From positions 36,146 through 100,145 of the forward strand of contig DLMI01000118.1 in the NCBI GenBank assembly GCA_002478145.1: 64,000 nucleotides of DNA. The letters run 5' to 3'. The DNA is from Acidobacteria bacterium UBA7540. GTDB lineage: Bacteria; Acidobacteriota; Terriglobia; UBA7540. Positions 26,639 to 36,397 of this stretch are shown here, piece by piece; position 1 is the stretch's first letter, and each line of letters starts with the position of its first letter. The notes beneath the pieces were generated by a model. The model made no database searches. It had not been told where the DNA came from and worked only from the letters and a program-made list of their open reading frames with translations. A program made the translations under genes and the position numbers.

Positions 26639-27679
26639 ATGAGAGCGGCTTTCTTAACCGGCATCAGACAAATGGAGATTCGCGAGACGTCGCAACCGGA
26701 GATCAGCGACCCGCACAGTGTCCTCTTGCGCGTCGGGGTGGTCGGCGTTTGCGGATCGGATGTGCATTACTACACGGCGGGCCGGATCGGCTTTCTGGTC
26801 GTCAAGTATCCGGAATGGACGGGTCACGAGTGTGCGGGAACCATCGTGGGAGTTGGGGACCAAGCGAAACGGCTCAAGGTTGGCCAGCGCGTTGCAGTGG
26901 ACCCGCTGATTCCCTGCGGGCATTGCGACCAATGCCTGTCAGGCCGGGAACACACTTGCCGGAATCAGGGCTTCCTGGCCTGCCCTGGGCAGGGGCCGGG
27001 GGCGTTGGCTGAATACCTGGTGATGCCGGAAAGGTCATGCTATGCGATTCCGGGTGGCATGACCATGGTGCAAGCCGCGGTGGTCGAGCCGCTTTCCATT
27101 GGGCTCTACGCTCAACGCCTGGCGCAGATGCAGCCGGGAGCAAAGATCGCCATCCTGGGCTCCGGCCCCATCGGACTGTGTGTACTGCTCTCGAGCCTTG
27201 CGGCCTGTGATTGCACGGTCTACGCCACCGACCTGCTCGACGAGCGCCTCGAGGTGGCCCGGCGCTGCGGGGCAACGTGGACCGGGAACCCGAAACAAAC
27301 CGACGTGGTCCGGGCCATCCGCGAGCTCGAGCCGCTGGGAGTGGATTTCGTTTTCGAGTGCGCGGGCCAGCAGGAAACCCTCGACCAGTCGATTGAACTG
27401 CTCAAGCCCGGCGGAACGGTGCTGATGATCGGCATTCCTGAGGTTGACCGGGTCAGCTTCAGCATTCACACCCTAAGGCGCCAAGAAATACGATTGCAGA
27501 ACGTCCGCAGGCAGAACCAGTGCATCACCCCTGCTATCGAACTGGTTTCAAACGGCGCCATCAACCTCGATCAGCTTGTGACACACCATTTCTCCCTTGC
27601 CGAAACCAAGCAGGCTTTCGACCTGGTCGCCGACTACCGTGACGGTGTGGTCAAAGCTGTCGTCCATGTAGCCGCATAA
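26639..27679 (+). CDS. Zinc-dependent medium-chain polyol dehydrogenase (sorbitol/xylitol dehydrogenase-like)
   Basis: A 346-residue NAD-dependent alcohol dehydrogenase. GVCGSDVHYYTAGRIG carries the catalytic zinc Cys and the sorbitol-dehydrogenase signature. TGHECAGTIVGVG carries the zinc His-Glu, and CGHCDQCLSGREHTC gives the four structural-zinc cysteines. The Rossmann motif is LGSGPIGL. Substrates are probably polyols such as sorbitol or xylitol, which fits with the FGGY pentulose kinase at 13.6 kb, though they are far apart. GAGGAG lies five bases before the chosen ATG; the longer frame upstream lacks family sequence. Confidence 0.9.
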   Translation: MRAAFLTGIRQMEIRETSQPEISDPHSVLLRVGVVGVCGSDVHYYTAGRIGFLVVKYPEWTGHECAGTIVGVGDQAKRLKVGQRVAVDPLIPCGHCDQCLSGREHTCRNQGFLACPGQGPGALAEYLVMPERSCYAIPGGMTMVQAAVVEPLSIGLYAQRLAQMQPGAKIAILGSGPIGLCVLLSSLAACDCTVYATDLLDERLEVARRCGATWTGNPKQTDVVRAIRELEPLGVDFVFECAGQQETLDQSIELLKPGGTVLMIGIPEVDRVSFSIHTLRRQEIRLQNVRRQNQCITPAIELVSNGAINLDQLVTHHFSLAETKQAFDLVADYRDGVVKAVVHVAA

Positions 27680-27680
27680 G

Positions 27681-27700
27681 ACGGTAGGTGGTAGGTGGGG
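27681..27700. repeat. Degenerate TAGGTGG repeat
   Basis: Two tandem TAGGTGG words directly after the stop codon of the dehydrogenase, the same word as at 5593-5616 and 13479-13500. Confidence 0.55.
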
Positions 27701-27827
27701 GAATGAATGCCTTCACAGGCCCGCACGAAAAATCAACTTCCCCAAAATGACATCAGTACCCGCCGCTCTCGTACCTCTCTTCCGCTGCTCCCGACTGTGG
27801 TAACTTAGTAGACTTTCAGGAGATCAC

Positions 27828-29576
27828 ATGACCAAACTCAAAGTCGCTCTTGCGTTTTCTTTGGCGGTCCTGTGCTGCATCGGACTCACTTCGGTACGCA
27901 GTATTTCCTCTGATAACCCAACAACCAACGCCCCCGTCCAGTTCGACAAACTCGTGGACGAATACTTCAATTTCTATTTTGAGTTCCACCCCACCGAGGC
28001 AACAGCCGCCGGTTTTCACCAGTACGACGGCAAGCTTGAAGACTTTTCGCGCTCTGCGGTAGACGCCGAGGTCGTCAAACTGAAGGCCCTGCAATCCAGG
28101 TTTGATCTGCTTGACCCGGCGAAACTCGCTCCCATGAGCGCCGGCGACCTCGAGTTACTCAAAAGCACTATCAAGTCGCGTCTGCTGGAGCTCGACACGA
28201 TCAGGATGTGGAGGAAAGACCCCGACCTCTGCACTTCCGGAGTCACCCGCAGCATCTACCTGATCATCAAGCGAGACTTCGCTCCGCCTGAGGTGCGACT
28301 GCGTTCCGTAATCGCCCGGGAAGGCGCGATTCCGGCGGCGATTGTGGCTGCCCGGCAAAACCTCGAGAACCCGCCGAAGATTTATACAGAAATCGCCCTG
28401 GAGCAGATGCCGGGCATGATCGACTTTTTCCGCAAGGATGTTCCTGGGGCTTTTGCGGAGGTCAAGGACGCGCAACTGGTGGCGGAGTTCCAACGCAGCA
28501 ACGCGGCGGTGATTGACGCCCTGCGCAAATACCAGATATTCCTTCGCGACGACCTGCTGCCGATTTCCAAGGGTGACTTCCGCATCGGCGCAGAGAACTA
28601 CCGCAAGAAACTCCTCGATGACGAAATGGTGGATATTCCCTTGGACCGCCTCCAGGAAATGGGGTACGCCGATTTGCGGCGCAATCAACAACGACTGAAG
28701 GAGACGGCTGAGCAGATCGATCCCAAGCACAGCCCCCGCGAGGTGCTGGCTGAGCTGGGGAAAGACCATCCCACGCCGGATCACCTGTTGCAGAGCTTCC
28801 GCGATATCCTGGGCAGCTTGCGCCAGTTCATCGAGCAGAAACAGATCGTCAGCATCCCCTCCCAGGTCTTACCCATCGTGCAGGAGACGCCGCCCTTCAT
28901 GCGCGCCACCACCACAGCTTCCATGGACATCCCTGGCGCTTACGAGACGAAAGCCACTGAGGCCCTGCTCAGCGTCACGCTTCCGCAGCCCGGCTGGAAA
29001 CCCCAGCGCCGGGAAGAATGGATGGAGGGCTTCAACCGCGGCACCATCCTCAGCACCGCGATTCACGAGGCATATCCGGGCCACTACACGCAATTCCTCT
29101 GGGTGCAGCATGCTCCGTCCAAGGTTCGCAAACTGATCGCCGTGGGCACCAATGCCGAGGGCTGGGCACACTATTGCGAGCAGATGATGCTCGACGAAGG
29201 CTATGGGGGCGGCGATCCAAAGTTGCGCTTGGGGCAGTTGCAGGACGCTTTGCTGCGCGACGCCCGCTTTATCGTGGGAATCGAGATGCACACCGGCCAC
29301 ATGACTTTGGAACAGGCCCGTGAGTTCTTTATCCGTGAGGGATACCAGACTCCCCCTATAGCTGAGGTCGAGTCAAAGCGTGGAAGCGGTGATCCGACTT
29401 ACCTCGTCTACACTCTCGGCAAGCTGCAAATCCTGAAGCTGCGCGATGATTTCAAAAAGAAAGAGGATGGTAATTTCACTCTGAAGGACTTTCACGACCG
29501 ATTCATGGGCCAGGGAGTGGTTCCACTCAAGCTCCTCCGCAAAGCGCTGCTCGGCGACGACAGCCCAACCCTGTAA
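27828..29576 (+). CDS. Exported DUF885 family metallopeptidase-like protein
   Basis: A 582-residue protein with a signal peptide (KVALAFSLAVLCCIGLTSV). The DUF885 domain spans most of the length. HEAYPGH at residues 413-419 and EGWAHYCEQMM at about 443-453 are the conserved metal-site motifs of the family, similar to a split gluzincin site. Members are suspected zinc carboxypeptidases. PTEATAAGFHQYDGKL near the N-terminus is also typical. No partner gene. Confidence 0.88.
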   Translation: MTKLKVALAFSLAVLCCIGLTSVRSISSDNPTTNAPVQFDKLVDEYFNFYFEFHPTEATAAGFHQYDGKLEDFSRSAVDAEVVKLKALQSRFDLLDPAKLAPMSAGDLELLKSTIKSRLLELDTIRMWRKDPDLCTSGVTRSIYLIIKRDFAPPEVRLRSVIAREGAIPAAIVAARQNLENPPKIYTEIALEQMPGMIDFFRKDVPGAFAEVKDAQLVAEFQRSNAAVIDALRKYQIFLRDDLLPISKGDFRIGAENYRKKLLDDEMVDIPLDRLQEMGYADLRRNQQRLKETAEQIDPKHSPREVLAELGKDHPTPDHLLQSFRDILGSLRQFIEQKQIVSIPSQVLPIVQETPPFMRATTTASMDIPGAYETKATEALLSVTLPQPGWKPQRREEWMEGFNRGTILSTAIHEAYPGHYTQFLWVQHAPSKVRKLIAVGTNAEGWAHYCEQMMLDEGYGGGDPKLRLGQLQDALLRDARFIVGIEMHTGHMTLEQAREFFIREGYQTPPIAEVESKRGSGDPTYLVYTLGKLQILKLRDDFKKKEDGNFTLKDFHDRFMGQGVVPLKLLRKALLGDDSPTL

Positions 29577-29590
29577 TTGCCGATTGATGA

Positions 29591-29701
29591 TTGCCGATTG
29601 TCGATTCGCAAGCTGTGTCAGCCGTCGCGGCACTGGGTAAGGGCGCCGCTGTAATTGCCGATTGCCGATTGTCGATTCGCAAGCTGTGTCAGCCGTCGCG
29701 G
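29591..29701. repeat. 40-base direct repeat with GATTGTCGATT words
   Basis: A 40-base unit (29591-29630), beginning TTGCCGATTGTCGATTCGCA and ending with the word GCCGTCGCGG, is repeated exactly at 29662-29701. Both copies carry GCCGATTG/TGATTG words on their left. The same GATTGCCGATTG vocabulary returns at 50489-50530. Confidence 0.75.
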
Positions 29702-29812
29702 TGTCATTCCGAGCGCAGCGAGGAATCTCGCTCTGTCTTTAAAATACTCAGTGCGAGATCCTTCTCCCGCAGGGCGGGATCAGGATGACAGCGAAGGACT
29801 CAGAATGACAGC
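29702..29812. repeat. TGTCATTCCGAGCG family element
   Basis: Starts GTGTCATTCCGAGCGCAGCG, includes a second partial arm (GGGATCAGGATGACAG) and a third (GGACTCAGAATGACAG). It is related to 15093-15213 and 24573-24673 but is less symmetric. Confidence 0.7.
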
Positions 29813-29823
29813 TTGGAAACGCG

Positions 29824-30792
29824 CTACCTCTCCCCGACGATTCGATTCGACATATGAATGTAAGGGAAGCACTCAGGGATGTGGGTGTCGTAGACGGCGT
29901 GGCGGCTCCAGACCCAGGCGGGATGCGGGTTGAGTTCAACGCCGCCTGGTTGTAGCAGCTCGAAACGTCCAAAGAAGATCCTCCATACGTCTCCGTCCTT
30001 GGGGGGCAGAGAACGCCCTGCGGCCAGCCACTTCATTCCCTTCCAGGGGAAAGCCAGTTCAACGGTCCAACCTTTATCGGCCACGGAGTTGTCGTTGATT
30101 TTGCCGTCCACATGAACGGCTTTGAGGAGGCCCGGAAACTCCCAGTTCAGGAATGCCCAGCGGGTTCCTCGGGGATGAGTTCCCACCCAGAAAGACCGGT
30201 CCTGGCGATCGTAGTCACCCCCGAAGGTAAGGGCCTTATTCTTGAAGATGTCAAATTCGGGGACGTCGAAGACGCCGCCCTTCTTGTAAGCATCTTGCCA
30301 GATGAAGAAGACCTGGTAAGTCGTGCCCAGCGCGTTGATCTCGAACTCAGAATAGGCATCACCGCCGTCGATGAACACCTCGGCATCATTTTCCTGGAAA
30401 ATCAGCGAACCTGTTTTGGTCAGGTGGGCTTCGACGTACGGCTCTTCAATCCACAAGCCAACGTAAAGATATTCGTCATCCCACAATGCGGCAGCTCGCG
30501 TGTCGTAGAAGCCGGGCTCTCCCGTAACCATGTCAACAAAACGCGGGGACTTTTCGGCCTTCTGCCAGGAGGGCTCGTCCAGCCGGCCGTCAATTGTTAT
30601 CCGCCCTGCCGCTCGGCGGCAGACATAGTGCGCAATGTCCTTCGCCGAACAACCGTAACTTCCTGTGCCGGCCCTCATCTGGGCTTGCCCGCCGTCAGAC
30701 GGCGGCGTCTTCGGCTTTCCAGGCTCGGTGGCCTCGCAGTTCAGCGACGCGAGAAGAATGAGCGCGCTAACCAGTTTCCATGCGGTTTTCAT
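29824..30792 (-). CDS. Exported carbohydrate-binding family 9-like protein
   Basis: A 322-residue protein with a signal peptide (KLVSALILLASLNCEA). The CBM9-like domain starts at ITIDGRLDEPSWQKAEKSP and includes AALWDDEYLYVGLWIEEP, NDAEVFIDGGDAYSEFEINALGT and WTVELAFPWKGMKWL. Such proteins bind sugars or act as surface glycan components. ATG 30792 is chosen with GGAGGAA seven bases upstream; the longer frame reaches the opposite gene's leader. It is divergent from the GH38 gene and may share its regulation. Confidence 0.88.
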   Translation of the reverse strand: MKTAWKLVSALILLASLNCEATEPGKPKTPPSDGGQAQMRAGTGSYGCSAKDIAHYVCRRAAGRITIDGRLDEPSWQKAEKSPRFVDMVTGEPGFYDTRAAALWDDEYLYVGLWIEEPYVEAHLTKTGSLIFQENDAEVFIDGGDAYSEFEINALGTTYQVFFIWQDAYKKGGVFDVPEFDIFKNKALTFGGDYDRQDRSFWVGTHPRGTRWAFLNWEFPGLLKAVHVDGKINDNSVADKGWTVELAFPWKGMKWLAAGRSLPPKDGDVWRIFFGRFELLQPGGVELNPHPAWVWSRHAVYDTHIPECFPYIHMSNRIVGER

Positions 30793-31110
30793 TGTGGGGT
30801 TCCTCCGGACGGCAATGGCGAGTCTTCCGCAGACTCGAAAGTAGCTCGACGTACGTTGCAAGACTTGCCTGTTACGCTCCACGATGGGTCGGGATTGTAT
30901 CGGAATCCGAAGTGCATTACCACCTGTTCTAAAAGCACTCATTTTTGGAGAGCACTGGGGCTCTCTGCCTTGTGTGTATGGAAAGGTGTAGAATCCCCAG
31001 TCGGCATGGGGGAGGATTATTCTGGCCTAAATCACCTTGAGTACCTGCTGGCTGAGACTTTTAGAGGTTCAGGGTCATTTAAGGAAGGCGTTTTTAAGAA
31101 GGGGGAAAAC
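30793..31110. other. Divergent promoter region between CBM9 and GH38 genes
   Basis: 318 bases that must hold both promoters. I see no pair of boxes with proper spacing that I would defend. Open frames crossing it are not supported by homology. Confidence 0.5.
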
Positions 31111-34100
31111 GTGAATAAACGCACATATAAACAAGTTCTACAGATACTTATCGTACTGGTCGTTGTGATTTGCTTTGGCTCGCGCGCAGAGGCCGCCTCG
31201 AAGGCAGTGTGGCAGATTGGCAAATTCGATCAGTCATCCGGCGAGTTCAATCAAGGCGAGGTGCGGCCACCTGTCTTTGCTCCCGCTCACCCCAAGAGCG
31301 ATGTGCTTTACATAGTCGGAAAGAGTAAGCCGGCAACTGACTGGCCCGCCTTTCAGCCAGGCTCGGCAAATGGAAGGGCTGAGTTTCGGCCGCATCCCTA
31401 TACGATCCAGTTTGATTTGTCCGAAGCTCCGCGGGGCGTCTATACGCTGAAGGTAGCGTTGCTCGTTGAAACCCCGCGTGTCCCGCGCCTTCAAGTGGAT
31501 ATCAATGGTCACCGAGCGCTGCTTTATCAGCATCCAACGCTGAACTATGCGGCGGGCGATCTGAGCAGCGTATTCTTGCCTGCGTACTCTGCCGGCACAA
31601 TTGCGGTCGATCTTCCCACAAATTCCCTGAAGAAGGGAACGAACGAGCTTGTCTTGACCGCGATGGATGAGCCGGCAGAGCGCGATGACGTTACAAACTC
31701 CAGGATCACCTATGACGCTCTGGCGCTTGAACAGGACCCGGACCGGAAATTTTCATCCGCAGAGGTCACTGTCCAGGCCCTGCCGACCATTTATTATCAG
31801 TGCAAAGAAGACAAGCTTTTCGAGCTGGTGGACGTCTATATCCGGCACAACTCCCCCTCGAAGGGCGGGCAAGTGGTGTTGAGCGTGGGCAAGGAGAAAT
31901 TCACTGAGAAGCTATCCCCTGGCTGGGATTTCGGCGAGCAATTGGTCGAGCTGGCGGTTCCCGAATTTGCCCCCGGTACCAAGGGCGAAGTTGCCGTCAG
32001 CCTGGGCGGGCACTCGCGACACTTCCCGGTGGTTCTGGATCCGGCAAAGAAGTGGAACATCTTCTTGGTGCCTCACACTCACCTGGATGTGGGTTACACA
32101 GATTACCAAGCCAAGGTGGCGGAAGCTCAAAGTCGGACCCTCGACGAAGCCATTCAGATGATTCACGACCATCCGGACTTTCGCTTCAGCTCGGATGGTT
32201 ATTGGTGCGTGCGACAGTTCCTGGCCGGGCGCAGCGAAGAACAGAAAAAGCAGCTTTTCCAGATGGTAAGGGATAAGAAGATCTTCGTGCCCACGGTGGA
32301 GGCGAGTGTCCTCACCGGTTTTCCGAGCCTGGAAACCCTCCTTCGCTCGCTTTATCCTGCTTTTCAATTCCATCAGAAGCACGGAGGAGACCCCGACTAT
32401 GCCGACATCACGGATGTACCCTCTTATTCCTGGTCCTACGCATCGGTAATGGCGGCAGCAGGGCTAAAGTACTTCGCCGCTGCAAGCGACAATTACCGCG
32501 CTCCCGTTCTCCTGCTTGGCCGTCTGCATGAGAAATCGCCGTTCTGGTGGGAAGGCCCCGACGGCGGAAGAATCCTGATGTGGTACTCCCGGCACTACCA
32601 CCAAATGACGACCTTATTCGGGATGCCACCTCAAATTGCGGGCGGGCACGACTCCTTGCCGATTTTTCTCCAGATTTATTCGCGCCCGGAATACAAATCG
32701 GACGCGACTTTGGTTTACGGCACGCAGGTCGAAAACACCGATTTGTTCCCGCAGCAGGCAAGCCTGGCTGAGGAGTGGAACGAGATTTACGCTTATCCCC
32801 GGCTAACTTACTCGGGTTTTTCCGAGGCGATAGGCTACATTACAAGGCAATTGGGAGACAGCATTCCGGCGGTGCGGGGTGACGGGGGACCGTACTGGGA
32901 AGATGGCATTATCTCAGCCACCCGGTCGGCGGTCCTCGAGCGGGAGACGGAACAGCGCGCGCTGGCAGCGGAGAAGTTCTCCACCCTCAGCAGCCTGGTC
33001 AATCCCCACCTTCAACCTGAGGACGAGGCGCTGAAACGGCTCTGGAATAACATGGTGCTTTATGACGAGCATACCTGGGGAGCCGACCGCAGTATATCGA
33101 ATCCGAAAAGCCAGGAAACGACGGAGCAGTGGGCCGTCAAAGAAGCTTTTGCCACCGAGGCCAAGAAGGATGTTGACTACGTGCTGCGGCGAGGCTTGGC
33201 CGCTTTGGCGGACTATATCTACGATCCGATGGGGACGCTGTTGGTTTTCAATCCCCTGAGCTGGCAACGTTCCGGCATGGTCGAGATGGACTTGGACAAA
33301 GGGCTGGAACTGGTAGACCTGGCAACCAACCGGGCAGTCCCTTACGAAGTTCTCTCCACGGGGCCGGCTTACCGGCGCGTCCGTTTCCTTGCGCAGGACG
33401 TGCCGTCGGTAGGGTACAAGGCCTACGCGCTGAAGGAAACCAAAGCAGCGTCGCCAACTGCGCAGGCCACCGCGGAAGGGGCGATGGAGAATCAGTACTA
33501 TCGGGTGGTGTTAGATCCCGCCAGCGGCGCGGTGAAAAGTATTTTCGACAAGGAACTGGACAAAGAGCTGGTCAATGCCTCGAGCCCCTATCGGTTCGAT
33601 CAGTATCTCTACGTCACGGGAGCAGATCAAACTCCGAACCGGCTGATACAGTACAGTTCTGTCTCGCCGGTTCCAGAACTCTCCATCCACAACGCCAGTG
33701 GAGGACGGCTGCTGTCAGTGACGAACCAGCCTTTCGGGGTCGTGGCGCGTCTGGAAAGCTCGGGAGTGAATACACCGCGTATCGAGACAGAAGTGATTTT
33801 GTTTAATGGACAGAAGAAGATCGAGTTCATCAATCATGTGCACAAGACGGAGGTCTACACGAAGGAAGGTGTTTACTTTGCATTTCCCTTCGCCATGGAA
33901 CATCCGCAATTCCGGTACGAGATTCAGAACGGATTCGTGGACCCCAGCCGCGACCAACTGCCCGGAGCGGGCAAGGAGTGGTTTTCGGTGCAGCACTGGG
34001 TGGCAGCGGAGCAAGGGAACGTGGCGGCGGCTCTTGTTCCGGTGGATGCCTCGCTGGTCGCTTTGGGGGATATCGTCCGGGGGACATGGCCGGTGGAGTT

Positions 34101-34614
34101 CGGCCAGCGGCCCGGCACGATTTTCTCTTATGTGATGAACAATTACTGGGACACGAACTACGCGGCAGGCCAGGGAGGAGACTTCACATTCCGTTACGTG
34201 CTGACCAGCGGCAACAACCTGCCGCCTGCCTATCTGAGCCGGCTGGGCCGGGAAGAGATGTCGCCTCTGGAAGCAGACCAAATCACCTCCCAGGATAAAG
34301 CGATCAATTCTCCACGGCCATTGGATTCGGCCCAGGGTAGTTTCTTGCGTGTGGATCAATCCAATGTTGCGTTGGAGACCTGGAAGACGGCCGAAGACGG
34401 AGACGGCACGATTCTGCGTTTTGTGGAAGTGGCCGGAAAGGAAAGCACCGTGGACGTACAAACTCCACTCCTAAACGTGGAATCGGCATGGATGAGCGAT
34501 GCTCTGGAGAGGAAGCAGGGGCCTCTTTCGGTTTCTTCCCATGGCTTCAGGTTCTCCGTCAAACCATTTCAAATCGTCACGGTGCGTTTGGAGGGGGCAG
34601 CAGGTCTGAAGTGA
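31111..34614 (+). CDS. Exported glycoside hydrolase family 38 (alpha-mannosidase-like) protein
   Basis: A 1167-residue protein. GTG 31111 follows a purine-rich site and starts a signal peptide (VLQILIVLVVVICFGSRAEA). Residues about 30-300 form a beta-rich N-terminal region resembling the polysaccharide-lyase-type fold (YTIQFDLSEAPRGVYTLKVALL). The GH38 catalytic domain begins at PHTHLDVGYTD with His322, His324 and Asp326 as metal ligands. Asp460 in AASDNYRAP is a candidate nucleophile. The C-terminal half has the GH38 beta-sandwich (LVFNPLSWQRSGMVEM, RIETEVILFNGQKKIEFIN). It should trim mannose or related residues outside the cytoplasm, with the divergent CBM9 protein as possible partner. Confidence 0.85.
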   Translation: MNKRTYKQVLQILIVLVVVICFGSRAEAASKAVWQIGKFDQSSGEFNQGEVRPPVFAPAHPKSDVLYIVGKSKPATDWPAFQPGSANGRAEFRPHPYTIQFDLSEAPRGVYTLKVALLVETPRVPRLQVDINGHRALLYQHPTLNYAAGDLSSVFLPAYSAGTIAVDLPTNSLKKGTNELVLTAMDEPAERDDVTNSRITYDALALEQDPDRKFSSAEVTVQALPTIYYQCKEDKLFELVDVYIRHNSPSKGGQVVLSVGKEKFTEKLSPGWDFGEQLVELAVPEFAPGTKGEVAVSLGGHSRHFPVVLDPAKKWNIFLVPHTHLDVGYTDYQAKVAEAQSRTLDEAIQMIHDHPDFRFSSDGYWCVRQFLAGRSEEQKKQLFQMVRDKKIFVPTVEASVLTGFPSLETLLRSLYPAFQFHQKHGGDPDYADITDVPSYSWSYASVMAAAGLKYFAAASDNYRAPVLLLGRLHEKSPFWWEGPDGGRILMWYSRHYHQMTTLFGMPPQIAGGHDSLPIFLQIYSRPEYKSDATLVYGTQVENTDLFPQQASLAEEWNEIYAYPRLTYSGFSEAIGYITRQLGDSIPAVRGDGGPYWEDGIISATRSAVLERETEQRALAAEKFSTLSSLVNPHLQPEDEALKRLWNNMVLYDEHTWGADRSISNPKSQETTEQWAVKEAFATEAKKDVDYVLRRGLAALADYIYDPMGTLLVFNPLSWQRSGMVEMDLDKGLELVDLATNRAVPYEVLSTGPAYRRVRFLAQDVPSVGYKAYALKETKAASPTAQATAEGAMENQYYRVVLDPASGAVKSIFDKELDKELVNASSPYRFDQYLYVTGADQTPNRLIQYSSVSPVPELSIHNASGGRLLSVTNQPFGVVARLESSGVNTPRIETEVILFNGQKKIEFINHVHKTEVYTKEGVYFAFPFAMEHPQFRYEIQNGFVDPSRDQLPGAGKEWFSVQHWVAAEQGNVAAALVPVDASLVALGDIVRGTWPVEFGQRPGTIFSYVMNNYWDTNYAAGQGGDFTFRYVLTSGNNLPPAYLSRLGREEMSPLEADQITSQDKAINSPRPLDSAQGSFLRVDQSNVALETWKTAEDGDGTILRFVEVAGKESTVDVQTPLLNVESAWMSDALERKQGPLSVSSHGFRFSVKPFQIVTVRLEGAAGLK

Positions 34615-34726
34615 CTCGGAAGGAGCTTACTATCATCTAATAACTGACGCGTGCAATACTGGCCCCTTCGGGATTTGGTCGGCTGGGATTATTTCACATC
34701 CGGGGCAGGTTGCGCGCCACCCGCGT

Positions 34727-36397
34727 TCAGAAGTCGGATGCAACGGGCACCGGTCTGTTTCGGACTTCAGGAACCTCGCCCTTCACTTGGCCCAGTTCCC
34801 CATTGTTAATTTCGGCAATATCCCCTTCCACCCGCTGCACCACCTCTTTGGCATAGGGAATAAAGTGATGCCCGGCGATCATGATGGTACAGCCCATCCA
34901 GATCTTCGCGGGGTCTGTCGAACACCGGGTAACGAGTCGAAGCAAGTATTTCCAATATGGCCGGCGGTAGGAAGACCTCAGGCCTTGATGCCAGATCGAA
35001 CGGAGCATTATTTTGGCCATGTCGACCCAACCCGGCTGCTGGGCAGGCCGCTGGCAATTCCTGGTCTGCCAGAACTGGAGAGAACGCCACGCGCGTTCGT
35101 AGAATTTTGTGGGATCATAAATTGAGGCAAGTGTTTTTTGAAAGCCCTTCAACAGAACGAGGGGCGGGAGAACGGTCTGGAAGTTCGGCGGCGTGGAGTC
35201 ACTATTGTGCACGCTCAATTCGGTCAAGCGTCCCTCTTTCTTCATTCGGTCGTAAAGCGCGGTTCGCGGCACCGCGTGCAAAAAATTTATCATAGCCCAG
35301 GGGACCGCTGCGCGCTCTATGAAGAGAATCTGCTGCTCGAAGATGTCTTCGGTGTCGGAGTCGAATCCGAGGATGAATCCACCCGTAACCCACAGGCCGC
35401 CCCGTTGCAGAATCTTGATGGACTCAATTGGATCTTGGGACAGGTTCTGGAGCTTCTTCGCCTCCGCCAGGGCCGCTTTCGAAGGACTTTCAATCCCCAC
35501 AAAAACATGCAAGAAGTTCGCCTTGACCATGGCCTCGATCAGCGCCGGATGGCGCGCGAGGTCCATAGACGCTTCGGTATAGAAAGCCAGCGGATAGCCA
35601 TGAGCTTGCTGCCACTTTTCCAACTCTCGAGCCAGCTCGAGAGCAAGCCGGTGATTGCCTATGAAATTGTCATCAACAATAAAAACCTGCTTTTTCCATC
35701 CCAGTTTCAGGAGCGCGTCCAGTTCCGCCAGGATTTGCTCAGGACGCTTGGTTCGAGGCTTTCGTCCGTAAAGCACGATGATGTCACAGAACTCACATTG
35801 AAATGGACAACCGCGGGAAAACTGAATTGCCATCGAGGCGTAGAAGCCGGTTTTCAGAAGGTCAAAGCGTGCCACCGGCGTCTTAGTAAGGTCGGGCTTG
35901 TCTTCGATCGTATAGAGCCTTCTGGCCGACCCTTCTTCAAGGTCTTTAGCGATCGCGTCAAACACCTCATCCGGCTCGCCCACCACCACATGGTCCGCCA
36001 ACTTCAGCACTTCGTCCGGTTCGCTGCTCGGATAGGGTCCGCCCACGATCGTACGCCGGCCCAGGCTGCGGGCGCGGGCGAGGACCTCCTCGAGCCCTTT
36101 TCTCTGGACCCGCATGCCGCTTACCATGACGAGGTCCGCCCAGAGGATGTCGGCATCACTTAAGTCTTCCACACCCTGGTCAATCAGGCGAATGTCCCAT
36201 TCCTCAGGACATAACGCGGCTATCGTGATGAGCCCCAAGGGCGGGATGACGACCTTTTCACGGAGGAGCCGCATCATGCCCGCGAATGTCCAAAAGGAAT
36301 CCGGGATTTTGGGCCAGACCATCAGGGTCTTGATTCGTTTGCCGAGAGCAGGAAAAGCGGGAACAGCCTCGGGCTGTAATGAACATTCTTGGTTCAT
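34727..36397 (-). CDS. B12-binding domain radical SAM protein (DUF4070/HpnP-like)
   Basis: A 556-residue enzyme. Residues about 20-150 form the cobalamin-binding Rossmann domain (VVIPPLGLITIAALCP and TIVGGPYPSSEPDEVL). The radical SAM cluster is Cys197/201/204 in RGCPFQCEFCD. VDDNFIGNHRLALELARELEKW and HVFVGIESPSKAAL follow the usual barrel pattern. The C-terminal 130 residues match the DUF4070 type. The family includes the hopanoid C-2 methylase HpnP, but the substrate here is not certain and no hopanoid genes adjoin it. Likely a C-methyltransferase or related carbon-carbon chemistry. Confidence 0.85.
   Translation of the reverse strand: MNQECSLQPEAVPAFPALGKRIKTLMVWPKIPDSFWTFAGMMRLLREKVVIPPLGLITIAALCPEEWDIRLIDQGVEDLSDADILWADLVMVSGMRVQRKGLEEVLARARSLGRRTIVGGPYPSSEPDEVLKLADHVVVGEPDEVFDAIAKDLEEGSARRLYTIEDKPDLTKTPVARFDLLKTGFYASMAIQFSRGCPFQCEFCDIIVLYGRKPRTKRPEQILAELDALLKLGWKKQVFIVDDNFIGNHRLALELARELEKWQQAHGYPLAFYTEASMDLARHPALIEAMVKANFLHVFVGIESPSKAALAEAKKLQNLSQDPIESIKILQRGGLWVTGGFILGFDSDTEDIFEQQILFIERAAVPWAMINFLHAVPRTALYDRMKKEGRLTELSVHNSDSTPPNFQTVLPPLVLLKGFQKTLASIYDPTKFYERAWRSLQFWQTRNCQRPAQQPGWVDMAKIMLRSIWHQGLRSSYRRPYWKYLLRLVTRCSTDPAKIWMGCTIMIAGHHFIPYAKEVVQRVEGDIAEINNGELGQVKGEVPEVRNRPVPVASDF

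Noticed and set aside
30112..31110. Extension of the GH38 protein by 333 residues upstream
   Set aside because: That part is antisense to the CBM9-like gene, and a signal peptide with a ribosome binding site begins at 31111.
35138..36163. 341-residue plus-strand frame opposite the radical SAM gene
   Set aside because: Antisense shadow with no signal of its own.
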